From: Parasalinivibrio latis
GTDB lineage: Bacteria > Pseudomonadota > Gammaproteobacteria > Enterobacterales > Vibrionaceae
Length of the DNA: 64,000 nt
Assembly: GCF_036825535.1 (NCBI RefSeq)
Contig: NZ_CP098813.1
Coordinates: 620,001 to 684,000 of the forward strand
Direction: 5' to 3'
A model generated the notes under the pieces. That model worked only from the letters and a program-made list of their open reading frames with translations, had not been told where the DNA came from and made no database searches. How positions within the stretch are numbered: the stretch's first letter is position 1; each line of letters opens with the position of its first letter. Shown here piece by piece: positions 1 through 9,600 of this stretch. The translations under genes and the position numbers were made by a program.

Positions 1-314
1 TGTTCAATCGATTTGACATGGGTTCGGCGAGATTTCCTGATGCTCTCATTGTCGACACAGATCAATCCGCTGTTGAAGTTTACCAATCTTTAAGTGCTCG
101 AGGAATTAGAGTACCGGAAGACATTTCTGTTGTTGGTTTTAATGATAGTGCCATTGCCAGCGCTCTAAAACCTACACTATCAACCATGCGTCTAGATGCG
201 GGAGTTATTGGTGAAGCTGCAGTAGACCTTTTAATGGAGCGTATACAGGGGCGAATCGTTGCCAAGCAAGTACAAGTTCATCCTTTAATGGTACAACGGG
301 AAAGCACAATTTAA
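1..314 (+). CDS. LacI/GalR-family transcriptional regulator, C-terminal fragment (5' end outside window)
   Basis: The reading frame is open from base 3 and ends at 314, so only about the last 103 residues are present. They match the C-terminal half of the periplasmic-binding-protein-like effector domain of LacI/GalR repressors: a PDA-I-V segment followed by a DQSA helix, then the VPEDISVVGFND signature typical of the family, a PxLSTMRLD strand and a QRES-type ending. The DNA-binding head lies upstream of the window, so the regulated genes and the sugar ligand cannot be inferred. A bidirectional terminator follows 80 bases downstream. A link to the gal genes 20 kb away is possible but unsupported. 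Confidence 0.9.
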   Translation, partial: FNRFDMGSARFPDALIVDTDQSAVEVYQSLSARGIRVPEDISVVGFNDSAIASALKPTLSTMRLDAGVIGEAAVDLLMERIQGRIVAKQVQVHPLMVQRESTI

Positions 315-393
315 CTCCCAAGTTAGTTCGGGGATATCTACCGATGTTCGGAAAAATATCTCATACACCCTATCCATAGAGCACCAAGAACGC

Positions 394-424
394 AAAAAGG
401 CCACTGAAAACTCAGTGGCCTTTT
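394..424. terminator. Bidirectional rho-independent terminator (copy of the one at 59.69 kb)
   Basis: A perfect 10-bp stem (AGGCCACTGA/TCAGTGGCCT, loop AAAC) is flanked by an A-run on the left and a T-run on the right. It would end transcription from the LacI-type gene. The same hairpin, with its flanking CGCAAAAAGG sequence in inverted orientation, occurs at 59688-59715 behind the right-hand tRNA-Ser. Confidence 0.85.
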
Positions 425-846
425 ACTTAATTTGCGGAAGGATATTTCAATTACAACAGAATCTGCAATAAAGCCGGCTATGTAAAACTCGCTCATGACG
501 CACAGGGAAACGCCAACAGGCTATGGAAGATAAGCTGCCAGCACTGCAGCTAGTTACTAACATTGATACTTATCACTATATGGCGGGCGGTAAAGATACA
601 CAATCATTTCGTTATTGCAACATTCCTGTTTGCCAGAATACAAACCAACATTCAGTCACATCCTTGATTGTAAATCAGGTAAAAACATTCAGAGACTGGA
701 CCACGCACCCTGAGTATCCCAACATCAGCCCCCTATTCACGACTACATAAGTGAATTATATGTTTCCGTCTTGGAAACAATAACAAGACGCTTCTCTCTT
801 TACGTTTTAATTTACATGTATAATATTAACGACTGAGGAGATTAAC
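425..846. other. Non-coding/decayed stretch with a tRNA-Ser 3'-end-like fragment
   Basis: Bases 432-444 resemble the inverted 3' end of tRNA-Ser (TTGCGGAAGGATA against TGGCGGAGGGATA). The rest holds a 75-codon open frame (523-750) without a recognisable ribosome binding site or family, plus short open frames that look like gene debris. I see no supportable gene. The last 100 bases are AT-rich and probably carry the promoter of the following LysR gene. Confidence 0.45.
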
Positions 847-1746
847 ATGAACTCATTGAACCTTAACTTATTAAAAACTTTTTATAATGTGGTTTTGTAT
901 AATTCTTTTTCTATTGCAGCAGATAAACTCTACATATCCAAATCTGTTGTGAGTAAGCATATGAAACTTCTTGAAGAAAGTTTAAATTGCACTCTCATCC
1001 AAAGAACAACAAGAACCATTAACTTAACAGATGAAGGGCGATACCTTTACAATCACTGCACCACAATTTTTTCTAGTATTGATGAATGCTATGAGTACAT
1101 TGATGATAGAAAAGGCGAGGTAAGGGGTAAACTAAAAATAAAAATACCACCTGTACTCGAACATGATCCATTTATTACAAATAAACTTAGCCAGTTAATG
1201 GTTACTTATCCTAAGTTAAATTTAGAGATTATTTTTGATAACACTATTGGTGATCTGGTTGGAGAAGGTTTTGATGTCGCTTTCTACATTGGGCAGCCAG
1301 AAGATAGTTCATATAAAAGCAGAAAGGTAAAGAATCTTGCAACTTATATTGTAGCTTCTCCTGACTATATTGAAAAACATGGTGAACCAATGCACCCTCA
1401 AGATTTAGTTAATCATAAATGTATGAACTACTCTCACTGCTTAACTAATAAAAAATGGACATTTATTGATAAGAGCGAGAAAATTACAGATGAAGTTTCA
1501 CCATATATTGAATCATATATTGAATCTCATAGTGAACTATTGCTATCAGAATTTGCTGTTAAAGGCCTAGGTATTACTGCATCATTAGATTTTATAGCAG
1601 AACCCCATATTAATAATGGTTCACTTTTAAGTATTCTATCTAAATATACATGGAAAACAGCATTATATATCATCTATCCAGACAACCTCGTTATACCACT
1701 AAAAACTAGAAGGTTCATTGAGCTTTTATTTGATGAAAACCCCTAA
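847..1746 (+). CDS. LysR-family transcriptional regulator
   Basis: This 299-residue protein has the LysR architecture. An N-terminal winged helix-turn-helix occupies about residues 5-65 (LNLLKTFYNVVLYNSFSIAA, then SKSVVSKHMKLLEE and RTTRTINLTDEG). A two-lobed LysR substrate-binding domain follows from about residue 90, ending in the EPHINNGSLLSIL-type strand. A GAGGAG ribosome binding site lies seven bases before the ATG. The gene is markedly AT-rich compared with the metabolic genes to the right, as is the hydrolase after it, which suggests joint acquisition. It may regulate that hydrolase, but LysR genes usually control a divergent neighbour and this one is co-directional. The inducer is unknown. 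Confidence 0.92.
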   Translation: MNSLNLNLLKTFYNVVLYNSFSIAADKLYISKSVVSKHMKLLEESLNCTLIQRTTRTINLTDEGRYLYNHCTTIFSSIDECYEYIDDRKGEVRGKLKIKIPPVLEHDPFITNKLSQLMVTYPKLNLEIIFDNTIGDLVGEGFDVAFYIGQPEDSSYKSRKVKNLATYIVASPDYIEKHGEPMHPQDLVNHKCMNYSHCLTNKKWTFIDKSEKITDEVSPYIESYIESHSELLLSEFAVKGLGITASLDFIAEPHINNGSLLSILSKYTWKTALYIIYPDNLVIPLKTRRFIELLFDENP

Positions 1747-2011
1747 TAACTCTTAATCCTAAGAAGACAATATTCATTACAGTATGGCCATAACATTATA
1801 GCGCATTATTAATTCTCATAGTCGTGAGAAGTAGCTCCTTAATATCACAAAAATAGGTTTGTATATTACTGTTTTTACAATTTATTAGTTTTATCAACAT
1901 GTTACAAAGTTAAGCCATTTTTAACCACATTGAGGTCAGATAGATATCAATACCAACTTAATTATTTTTCATTTCAATTAACATCATCAATCACTTTATA
2001 GGATATTTTAT

Positions 2012-2893
2012 ATGTTATCTCTTAATAAAAAGCTGATTACTTACTCTGCTTTACTTGCTTCACTAGTCCTTACTCATCCAATATATGCAGCAGAAAAAGA
2101 AGTTTCTTTTGAAGTTGATGGTCAAAAAGTAGTTGGTACACTAGAAACACCAGAAAATACATCTAATCCACCTGTTGTATTATTGCTTCATGGCTTTATG
2201 GGCCATCGCCATGAGTTACCGGTAAAAGGCACAGAAGAAGGAGTCTATTCCAGAACAGCAAGAGTAATGGCAGAACATGGACTTGCTAGCTTACGTATTG
2301 ACTTTAGAGGATCTGGTGACAGTGATGGCAAATGGGAAGATACAACCTTCAGCCGTCAAATAGAAGATGCCAACGCTGCTGTAAATTGGCTAAAAAACAA
2401 CAAAAAAATTAACATCGAAAAAATTGGCGTATTGGGATGGAGTCAAGGCGGGTTAGTTGCCAGTCATGTCGCCAAATTAAATCCAGAGATTAAATCTTTG
2501 GCTCTTTGGGGTCCCGTGACACATCCTTTTATGACATATTCTAATTTATTAGGTGCTGATTTCATTCTTGAGGCTGTGGCCAGTGATCCTGAAAAAAGTT
2601 TCTCTACAACAACACCATGGGGTAACAGTACAACTTTAAAATCTAAATTTTTCAAAGAACTCTTTACGAAAAATCCTATAGGTGCCATTGCGGATTATAA
2701 CGGCCCACTGCTTGTTATCAGGGGAACACGAGATGACCTGGTTATTAGTGCTGAATCCTGGATGGCGTACCATGATGGTGAAGAAAAGCTCGTAGAGTTT
2801 AATACTGACCATATTTGGAACGTATTTTCAGGTCCAGAAGTAATTGACGAAAAAATAATTCCTGAAACAATTTCCTGGTTTATAAAAATGTAA
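2012..2893 (+). CDS. Exported alpha/beta hydrolase
   Basis: The 293-residue protein starts with a signal peptide (about residues 1-26, ending IYAAE), so it is probably periplasmic. The fold is that of alpha/beta hydrolases of the prolyl-oligopeptidase/dienelactone-hydrolase type. It has an LLLHGFMGH oxyanion strand, an RIDFRGSGDSDG loop and the nucleophile elbow GWSQGG (serine near residue 145). The acid is probably in RGTRDDLV and the histidine in NTDHIWNV. It could be an esterase; the substrate is unknown. It is AT-rich like the upstream LysR gene, from which it is separated by 265 bases of AT-rich sequence without a terminator. Confidence 0.85.
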   Translation: MLSLNKKLITYSALLASLVLTHPIYAAEKEVSFEVDGQKVVGTLETPENTSNPPVVLLLHGFMGHRHELPVKGTEEGVYSRTARVMAEHGLASLRIDFRGSGDSDGKWEDTTFSRQIEDANAAVNWLKNNKKINIEKIGVLGWSQGGLVASHVAKLNPEIKSLALWGPVTHPFMTYSNLLGADFILEAVASDPEKSFSTTTPWGNSTTLKSKFFKELFTKNPIGAIADYNGPLLVIRGTRDDLVISAESWMAYHDGEEKLVEFNTDHIWNVFSGPEVIDEKIIPETISWFIKM

Positions 2894-3120
2894 TTATTTA
2901 TTTCTATAATCTTACACTTCATGATCTTAAAGCTCTATGGTCACTTTTATAAACATGGCTGAATGCCAGCTGTAATCTATTTCGAAGGTATGCTAAGAAA
3001 TTAAAATAATTAAATTTTATTTGAGTGATATTTCCCCACTGTTTCCTAATCAACACTCACTTTGAGGAAAGAACGAGTCAACCTAGATCAGCTGTTTCAG
3101 TCTAGGTGGTTAAAATCATT
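2894..3120. other. Intergenic, no feature seen
   Basis: This spacer between the hydrolase and the tRNA-Ser trailer is AT-rich up to about 3060. Short open frames crossing 3062-3398 run over the tRNA and its trailer and are not genes. Confidence 0.5.
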
Positions 3121-3225
3121 CAGACTGCGTCGGGGCAACGTTGTCTCGCTGCGCTCGGCTGAAGACATACCGTCCCTCCCGTCTAGGATTCTGCACCTTA
3201 TCCCGGATTGCGATATTTCAAATAC

Positions 3226-3255
3226 GACAAAGCCCGCGATTAAGCGGGCTTTGTC
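3226..3255 (-). terminator. Hairpin behind the left tRNA-Ser
   Basis: A perfect 12-bp stem (GACAAAGCCCGC/GCGGGCTTTGTC, six-base loop) starts six bases after the tRNA CCA. The T-tract is weak, so it may be a terminator or a processing hairpin. An identical hairpin is at 59480-59509. Confidence 0.75.
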
Positions 3256-3260
3256 TAATG

Positions 3261-3351
3261 TGGCGGAGGGATAGGGATTTGAACCCTAGATACGCTATTA
3301 ACGTATGCCGGTTTTCAAGACCGGTGCTTTCAACCGCTCAGCCATCCCTCC
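3261..3351 (-). tRNA. tRNA-Ser (anticodon UGA)
   Basis: This 91-nt gene includes an encoded CCA end at 3261-3263. The acceptor stem GGAGGGA pairs with TCCCTCC, the anticodon arm CCGGT-CTTGAAA-ACCGG gives UGA, and there is the long variable arm (ATACGTTAATAGCGTAT) typical of class II tRNAs and a GGTTCAAAT T-arm. The anticodon arm is identical to E. coli tRNA-Ser(UGA). The sequence is identical to 59384-59474 and differs by one D-loop base from 59992-60082. Confidence 0.97.
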
Positions 3352-3479
3352 GTATGGGGCGCATATTAGCGGTGAGCAGGAACACTGTAAAGCAATAATT
3401 GGTCTTACCGGGTTCAAGTGATCGCATAAGCGCCAATTGTGTTATTCATTGACCAGGGTGATGAAAAGATAGGCATAGA

Positions 3480-3506
3480 AAGGCTGTGCCATGAAAACGC
3501 AGCCTT
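3480..3506 (-). terminator. Weak candidate terminator after the polyamine genes
   Basis: A 7-bp stem (AAGGCTG/CAGCCTT) with a 13-base loop lies just past the stop codon of the deacetylase gene. The U-tract is poor, so this is tentative. Confidence 0.3.
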
Positions 3507-3519
3507 CGTTTGGACAGGT

Positions 3520-4560
3520 CTACACTGACTTAAAACCGTCGAGTACAGCAACAGTGTTATGTCCAAGGTCGTCCACTGCGTATCCACCCTCAAAGACAAA
3601 CAGTGTCGGCAAGCCAAGTTTTCCCAGCATGTTGCCAATTTGGGTGTAGTTGTCCCGGTTCAGCTTGAAGTAGCTGATTGGGTCATTTTCATAGGTGTCC
3701 ATACCCAGGGAAATCACCAGCACTTCCGCACCGAACTCTTGGATTTTCGCCAGTGCGGTTTCCAGTGCAGGGCCATAAAGTGACCAGTCAGTTTTCTCCT
3801 GCGGCAACGGCAGGTTGAGGTTAAAGCCTTCACCTTCACTTTCCCCGGTCTCATCGGCAAATCCCAGGTAATGCGGGTAATCGTAGTCCGGGTCGCCGTG
3901 GATGGAAACGAAGAGCACATCACTTCGGCTGTAGAAAATACTCTGCGTACCGTTGCCGTGGTGGTAGTCGATATCCAGAATCGCCACTTTTTTATGGCCG
4001 TTGCGGATAAAAGCCTCGGCGGCAATCGCGGCATTATTGATGTAGCAGTAGCCCCCCATCAAATCCGGCGCAGCATGGTGACCCGGTGGACGGCAAAGGG
4101 CAAATGCGCTTCTCTCACCACTTTCAACCAGTTCTACCCCTGTCAGGGCGCAGTCAACCGCAGACTGAATTGCTTCCCAGCTTCCGGGAGTAATGGCTGC
4201 CGTCATGTCAAAACTGTAGTAACCGAGCTTGCCTTCAATGTCCTTTGGACAATGGTTACGCAGGTGGCGGCGTGGCAAAAAGCAGTATGGCGAGGCATCC
4301 CGGTCTGCACCGAAACGGGCTTCCCATTCATTCCAGGCACTCCCCAGAAATGCCACGTAGTCTGCGGTGTGCACCCATTTCATGGGCTCAACACCAAATG
4401 CCTGTGGTTCGATAACCTTAAAGCCACCGTGGCTGTTAATCGCATTCAGTACCATGTCAGCACGTTCCGGCTTTTCGAAACATGGTGTCGGCTCACCACC
4501 GAGAAATTCGTATTTCACCCGGTGAAGGCGCTGCTTGTCGCTGTAAATTACCTTCATCAT
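3520..4560 (-). CDS. Acetylpolyamine amidohydrolase, histone-deacetylase family
   Basis: The 346-residue protein belongs to the zinc-dependent arginase/deacetylase fold. The tandem active-site histidines (CRPPGHHAA, about residue 160), the zinc ligands in ILDIDYHHGNGT (about residues 196-207) and the later aspartate in SLGMDTYENDP are all present. The N-terminal KYEFLGGEPTPCFEKPERA segment is typical of bacterial acetylpolyamine amidohydrolases of the AphA type, which release acetate from acetylated polyamines. The start overlaps the stop of the PotD-like gene by four bases (ATGA), so the two are translationally coupled. This pairing suggests that imported acetylpolyamines are deacetylated in the cytoplasm. 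Confidence 0.88.
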   Translation of the reverse strand: MMKVIYSDKQRLHRVKYEFLGGEPTPCFEKPERADMVLNAINSHGGFKVIEPQAFGVEPMKWVHTADYVAFLGSAWNEWEARFGADRDASPYCFLPRRHLRNHCPKDIEGKLGYYSFDMTAAITPGSWEAIQSAVDCALTGVELVESGERSAFALCRPPGHHAAPDLMGGYCYINNAAIAAEAFIRNGHKKVAILDIDYHHGNGTQSIFYSRSDVLFVSIHGDPDYDYPHYLGFADETGESEGEGFNLNLPLPQEKTDWSLYGPALETALAKIQEFGAEVLVISLGMDTYENDPISYFKLNRDNYTQIGNMLGKLGLPTLFVFEGGYAVDDLGHNTVAVLDGFKSV

Positions 4561-5588
4561 TTCTTCAGCTCTAACCAGTATTTCTCGTAGATAGCTACCG
4601 CTTCACCCACATCTGTGAGGAATTGGCCTTTTTGCTTCACCTCTGCCGGCGGGAAAATCACTTCACTGTCACGCACTTCTGGTGCAAGGTGAGCCAGTGC
4701 AGCAAGGTTCGGGATCGCATAACCAATCTGCTCCACCAGTACTGCCTGATTTTCAGGCTCAAGGATGAAGTTAATGAAAGCGTACGCGGCATCTTTGTTC
4801 TCTGCGTCTTTCGGGATCACAAAGTTGTCCATCCAGAAAATTGCGCCCTCTTCCGGATAAGCAAAACCGATAGACGGGTTCTCAGCCATAGCCCGGTAAG
4901 CGGTGCCATTCCATTGCATGCCAACATTCACTTCACCGGTAATCAAGGGAACATGAGGCGCGTCTGAGTTAAACAGCACCACATTCGGCTTCAGGGAGGA
5001 AAGTGTTTCATAAGCCTGCTTGATCTGCGCTTCATCCCGGCTGTTGACGCTGTGCCCGTTCATAATAAGCGCCATGCCGAAGACATCACGGACGTCGTCA
5101 GTCAGCAGCAACTGTCCGGCAAAATCCGGGTTCCACAAATCCTGCCACTTTTTCACCAACGCTGGTTCAATCAACTCACCGTTGTAACCCATTGCCGTAC
5201 TGCCCCACATATATGGCAGAGAATACTGGTTATTCGGGTCAAAGCTCTGGTTGAGGATAGTGGTATCTAACGACGGGTAAGCCGGAATCTTGGCTTTGTC
5301 GAGCGCGTGCAAAAGGTTCTCTTCTGCCAGCTTGGAGACGTAATAGGTTGAAGGAACAACGAGGTCGTAACCCTTGCCGCCCAACAGTTTCAGCTTGGCG
5401 TACATGGTTTCATTGCTTTCAAAGGTGGCGTAATTCACCTTGATGTCGGTTTCTTTGGTGAACTTTTCGATAAGTTCAGCCGGCAGATACTCAGACCAGT
5501 TATAGATATTCAGGATGTCGGAAGCGGCGGTGGCGGAAGCGCTCAGGAGCAGCCCGCCCAGAAGGGAAGCAACAGGATTTATTTTCAT
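4557..5588 (-). CDS. PotD-like polyamine-binding periplasmic protein
   Basis: This 343-residue extracellular solute-binding protein has a signal peptide (about residues 1-22, LLLSASATAAS). The mature part opens with the hallmark ILNIYNWSEYLP of spermidine/putrescine-binding proteins. It carries the GYDLVVPSTYYV and FWMDNFVIPK segments, where PotD/PotF place acidic and aromatic ligand residues. The family delivers spermidine, putrescine or acetylated forms to a PotABC transporter. No permease or ATPase gene is adjacent, so it must use a transporter encoded elsewhere. It is the first gene of a two-gene operon with the deacetylase. Confidence 0.9.
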   Translation of the reverse strand: MKINPVASLLGGLLLSASATAASDILNIYNWSEYLPAELIEKFTKETDIKVNYATFESNETMYAKLKLLGGKGYDLVVPSTYYVSKLAEENLLHALDKAKIPAYPSLDTTILNQSFDPNNQYSLPYMWGSTAMGYNGELIEPALVKKWQDLWNPDFAGQLLLTDDVRDVFGMALIMNGHSVNSRDEAQIKQAYETLSSLKPNVVLFNSDAPHVPLITGEVNVGMQWNGTAYRAMAENPSIGFAYPEEGAIFWMDNFVIPKDAENKDAAYAFINFILEPENQAVLVEQIGYAIPNLAALAHLAPEVRDSEVIFPPAEVKQKGQFLTDVGEAVAIYEKYWLELKK

Positions 5589-5741
5589 TTCAGCTACTAT
5601 CTACGCAAAACATAACGGACAAGAATGCGGCGCAGAATTACGCCGGCGGCATTAGACAGCAGTTCTGAATCATCGGCAAGATTATTTTAATATCATATAG
5701 TTATGGTTACGATTCGCTTGAAACGCATTCACGAAAAGCAT

Positions 5742-6209
5742 TTATAAAGACGCGAGATTTACGCCCATTACCGATACTGTTTCGCCGTGGTAAGTTTCCG
5801 TTTTCAATACCTGCCAGCCGAGCGTCTCATAAAACCAGGACTGTCCTTCCGTAAACAGAACCAGCTCTGAAATTCCTCGTTGCTTCGCGAGCGACATGAC
5901 TTCTCGGATTAACCAGGAACCGATACCCTGCCCTCTGATTGCCGGAATCAGGTACACATTCGCCAACCAAGGACCGAGCTCGATATTGGTTTCCATATCC
6001 TGTTCAACCAACGAGGCCGTACCTACCACGTTTTGCTCGTCCACCAACAGCCAGGTTACAGGAACCAAGGAGTCATCAAGGCATTGGTGAAGTCCCTGTA
6101 CAAAGTCAGCCAAAGTTTCACCCGGGTAGAGGTGCCCCCACTCATCAAAGTGCCATTTGGCTATAACAGGGATAACGTCGGGCTGTTCGGTGAGATTGAT
6201 GATTTTCAA
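5742..6209 (-). CDS. GNAT-family N-acetyltransferase
   Basis: This 155-residue single-domain GNAT protein has an acetyl-CoA pyrophosphate-binding loop in RGQGIGSWL (about residues 93-101). It is preceded by the beta-strand ANVYLIPAI and followed by the C-terminal LVLFTEGQSWFYETLGW helix-strand, where an aromatic pair is typical. The substrate is unknown. The gene lies 153 bases upstream of the PotD-like gene on the same strand, so it might acetylate a polyamine, but the spacing argues for separate transcription. Confidence 0.85.
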   Translation of the reverse strand: MKIINLTEQPDVIPVIAKWHFDEWGHLYPGETLADFVQGLHQCLDDSLVPVTWLLVDEQNVVGTASLVEQDMETNIELGPWLANVYLIPAIRGQGIGSWLIREVMSLAKQRGISELVLFTEGQSWFYETLGWQVLKTETYHGETVSVMGVNLASL

Positions 6210-6300
6210 AACAAGAAATTCCGGAAATGGAAAGGAGCCATAATTGACCTTCCAGTAGCTATAACCTTTATGCTGCCAACCAAAAGATTGTCTTTATGGG

Positions 6301-6636
6301 ATGACCATGGCTTACGCAACTTACCTACGCCGCCATTGCAGGATTTCAGGAACAAAAGAACAACTGGATTTGCTGTCAGTGTATCTTACGAAAAGTGATC
6401 TGGTCAGTGAATTTACATTGAGCAAAGGCAAGCTCAGTATCGTTTATGATGTGCGTTACCTGCACTTTACTGAACTGTTGGCCATGATTGAAAAATGCGG
6501 TGCCAGAACCAAACGTACTCTTTTCAGCAATTGGCGCTACAACATGTATGATTCTGCTGATCTTCAGGCAAGAGACAACTTTCGAATCGAACCATTTTGT
6601 TGTTCGAAAGTGCCTTTAAGAAAAGAAAATTTATGA
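6301..6636 (+). CDS. Small HMA-like (ferredoxin-fold) protein with a C-terminal di-cysteine
   Basis: The 111-residue protein has a beta-alpha-beta pattern about 60 residues long (LDLLSVYLTKSDLVSEF, KGKLSIVYDVRYLHFTELLAMIEKCG) resembling heavy-metal-associated ferredoxin-like domains. A basic, aromatic tail with RDN and CCSK follows. I recall similar small proteins annotated as cation transporters in marine gammaproteobacteria, but the usual CxxC metal site is missing. The function is not established. The reading frame starts at 6301; a second ATG two codons later is equally possible. It is divergent from the GNAT gene. Confidence 0.6.
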   Translation: MTMAYATYLRRHCRISGTKEQLDLLSVYLTKSDLVSEFTLSKGKLSIVYDVRYLHFTELLAMIEKCGARTKRTLFSNWRYNMYDSADLQARDNFRIEPFCCSKVPLRKENL

Positions 6637-6657
6637 GTGACAACTCAACTGTATGAA

Positions 6658-6682
6658 GCTGCGGGCCAAGCAGGCCCGCAGC
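6658..6682. terminator. Intergenic hairpin between convergent genes
   Basis: A perfect 10-bp GC-rich stem (GCTGCGGGCC/GGCCCGCAGC, loop AAGCA) lies between two converging genes. It has no strong U-tract but is well placed to separate both transcripts. Confidence 0.6.
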
Positions 6683-6688
6683 AATGCT

Positions 6689-9600
6689 TTACCTTTTAGT
6701 TACAAATACACCATAGTTTGCATTTGACTCAGCTCCCCCAAGTGTAACCCTAACTCCCTCACCAAGAGGCTTCTTGTATAGGTCATAGAAGTAACCGGAA
6801 AAATGCAGTTGATCAGATGAATGCTTAACCCACCCAGTCCCTCTCAACCAGTCAGGTAGATTGGTTTTGCGCGCATCAAATGCAACCCAAACCGTCACAT
6901 CAGTTTCTACATCAAAGGAAATGTAGTCAGATTTTGACTCTCGTTTGTCATCATTTGCGGTTAAGAGATAAGGGACCCCGGTTAGGAAGTCCGGTAAAGT
7001 GGACCAAATATAGCCGCGATCTGTGTAAACCTTCTGCCCCGTTGCAGAACTTATAACCCAACGGTAGCTGCGATGGGAGTTAACTGCGAACTCATCTTCC
7101 AGATCGGTGATTAGCAATTCAGGATCATCTGCCAATTCTATCTGCTTCAGGTACGCTGTTAACTGCTGTTTTTCCTGAGCTGTAAATGACTGCCCGGTAT
7201 GCGACTCCGTCAAGGTATCTTGCAGTGTCGCAGCTGAGCCATCATGGAAATAAGGAGCCGTGTTCCATACACCCAATAGCGTTGGCGTATCAAAGCCCAC
7301 GTTTTCCAGAGGTACACCTATGCCCAAACCCGAGCTCGGTTTTATTGTGCCCACATCATGTTTCTCCCCATCCCGGAAATCCACACCACTGTGGCAATCA
7401 ACACAGCCCCGCGTGTTAAACAATGACCCACCTATTGATGCTTCCAGCGTCAACGACCCGTCAATGCGATATGGGCTCTCAGGTGCTTCGGACAGGGAGG
7501 CGACATAAGCCGCAAGATTGTCCAAATCCTCGCTTCGGCCGGCTTTTTTCTCAGTACCCAGAGGTTCACGGGAAATTGCGTAATCCTCATCGGTCATTAA
7601 CCCGGTACCAAGAAACACTTCACGTATTTGGTTTTCAAAGTCCTGAATTTCATCAAAATTGGCAGTCCAGTGAACCAGTCCGTGTCTCATTCCCCCTTTG
7701 CCAAGGAGAGATGGCGTATTACGAAAACCCTCTCCTATTTGAGTCATGTCCCATACCCGACCGTCGTCCCGACCTTCAATGTGGCAAGACGCACAAGCTA
7801 CATATCCGTCCAGTGCCATGCGGAGATCTGAGGAGTAAAAGAGTTTTTTCCCTTCCAGGACAGGAGTGCTCAATTGCTCTGTGGAAACAGTAGGTGTGTG
7901 TTGCAACAAATGCATGACATTCGATTGCCCCACCAGTAAACCAGCCACATCAATAGAAGTACTGCTTCTACCCAGGAAGTTATGGGTGTAAAGCCTGTTA
8001 CCAGAAATCGCTAATCCTTGCGGAGCTGCCTGTGTATCAACAGATGAGATCAGGGAGTGTGTTTTACTGTCTCTCGCCTCGACAACGTTATTTCCTTGGA
8101 AACTTACAAAGTACACATCGCCCAAAGGTGAATACTTAACAAAGCTTGGCAGTTCCCTATTGTCAAAATCAAAACGGCGAGACAAATTTTCCTGTCCTGA
8201 CTCCAGATCGATCACCGAGACAATTGAACGAATTGTATTTTGGAAGTCCAGAAGTTTTCCGTCTCTGAATTGTCCTCTGGCAATATTGGCCTTAAGTGAA
8301 CTGACAATCAGTTCCGTTCCCTGCGGATTAATTGCCAGTGAAGACAAGTAATTAGGCACACCTCGGCCGCTCGCTTCAGTATCAAGAGTTTGGTCGAAAG
8401 CCAGTTTAATAACATCCACATCCGTGAAATCATCTACCCGAACTTTGGCAACACGCCCGGCATCATCATCACTGATGAACTGCGAGATATAGGCGTATTC
8501 CCCACTGGCATCTACCGCAATTGCCCGAGCATCTTTAATCACCGTCTCCCTAGCCGCTACGGTTCCATCGACATTGAGTTTCAGCAGTTCACCGGTACCT
8601 TGAAGGGAGGCTAGCGCGACATTTTTACCGGGAACAAATGTCAGTGCAGCAGGGAGGGACGCTTGAGGAAGAACGATGTCTGAAATAAGACTGCCATCAG
8701 ATACGTTGAGTCGGGAGATCGTGGCACTCAACCTGTTTAAGACCCACAACTCCCCCCCCGGAGATTGTGAAACCGAAACAGGTTTTTCACCCACACCAAC
8801 TTCCCACAATGTAGCACCAGTTACCGGTGAAATAGCTGTTACACTGTTGTTGTCAGGGTTAGCTTTAACAATCACAGAACCGGAAGCACTAGTGTTCAAC
8901 TTTGCTTCAATAATTGCTGTTGACTGAACTGGCTCGTTTACAGTTAAGGCACCATAAACTATTTGAATTGCGCTGCAGTTTGTTAAACCTGCATCATTCC
9001 TGACTCTAAGGATCACCGGATAACGGCCACTCTCCTGGTATATATGGCTGGAAGACGCCAAGTTAGCACTCATCTCGGTTTGCGTCCCATCACCAAACGA
9101 CCAAGAATACTCAACTCCCTGCGCATGTGAAACATTGCCCGAAAACGCTGCTGATGCCCCCACTTCAACGGGATCTAGGTCACCTATCAGGCATCTGGGC
9201 AGTTCGGTGTCTACGGATCGGGGTTTCGCTGCGACAACATAATTTGAGCCAACACCACTACCTCCACCGTTAAGCACCCCACCTAAGGTCAGGTTCCCCG
9301 AGCCAAATTCTTTATGGTAGATATCGAAGTTCCAGAATTGAGTTCCAGATCCATAAGAGACACCATTTGGTAGTTTTGTATATGTGCTATCCAACCAGGC
9401 AGGAAGCGTTCTGGCTCTGGCATCGAATACTACATAGAAATCCGTTGCCCGGTTCATTGACAGGGTCAAATAGCTGTCACTACTATTTCTCTTGTCATTA
9501 TTTGCTGTTCTCACTAATGAAGCACCGTTTAGAAAATCAGGAACGCCTGCAAAAACATATTCCCTGTCAACGTATACTTTCTGTCCATCGCTAATGACGT

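Larger units (their letters stand above)
3121..3355 (-). repeat. tRNA-Ser locus repeat, left copy (inverted relative to 59380-59612)
   Basis: This block holds a complete tRNA-Ser plus about 140 bases of trailer. Read on the minus strand it is almost identical to 59380-59612, with only scattered differences in the trailer (for example the CCCCGACGCAG end here against CCCGACGAAG there). The two copies are in opposite orientation about 56 kb apart. Confidence 0.9.

Noticed and set aside
523..750. 75-codon open frame after the LacI-type fragment
   Set aside because: No ribosome binding site, no recognisable family and a composition like gene debris.
3062..3398. Two overlapping open frames of 70 and 85 codons
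   Set aside because: They run antisense through the tRNA-Ser and its trailer; the mirror-image frames also appear over the right-hand tRNA copy, which shows that they follow from the repeat and not from a gene.
3871..4590. 239-codon plus-strand frame opposite the deacetylase gene
   Set aside because: It is a shadow of the minus-strand gene, whose catalytic motifs are complete.
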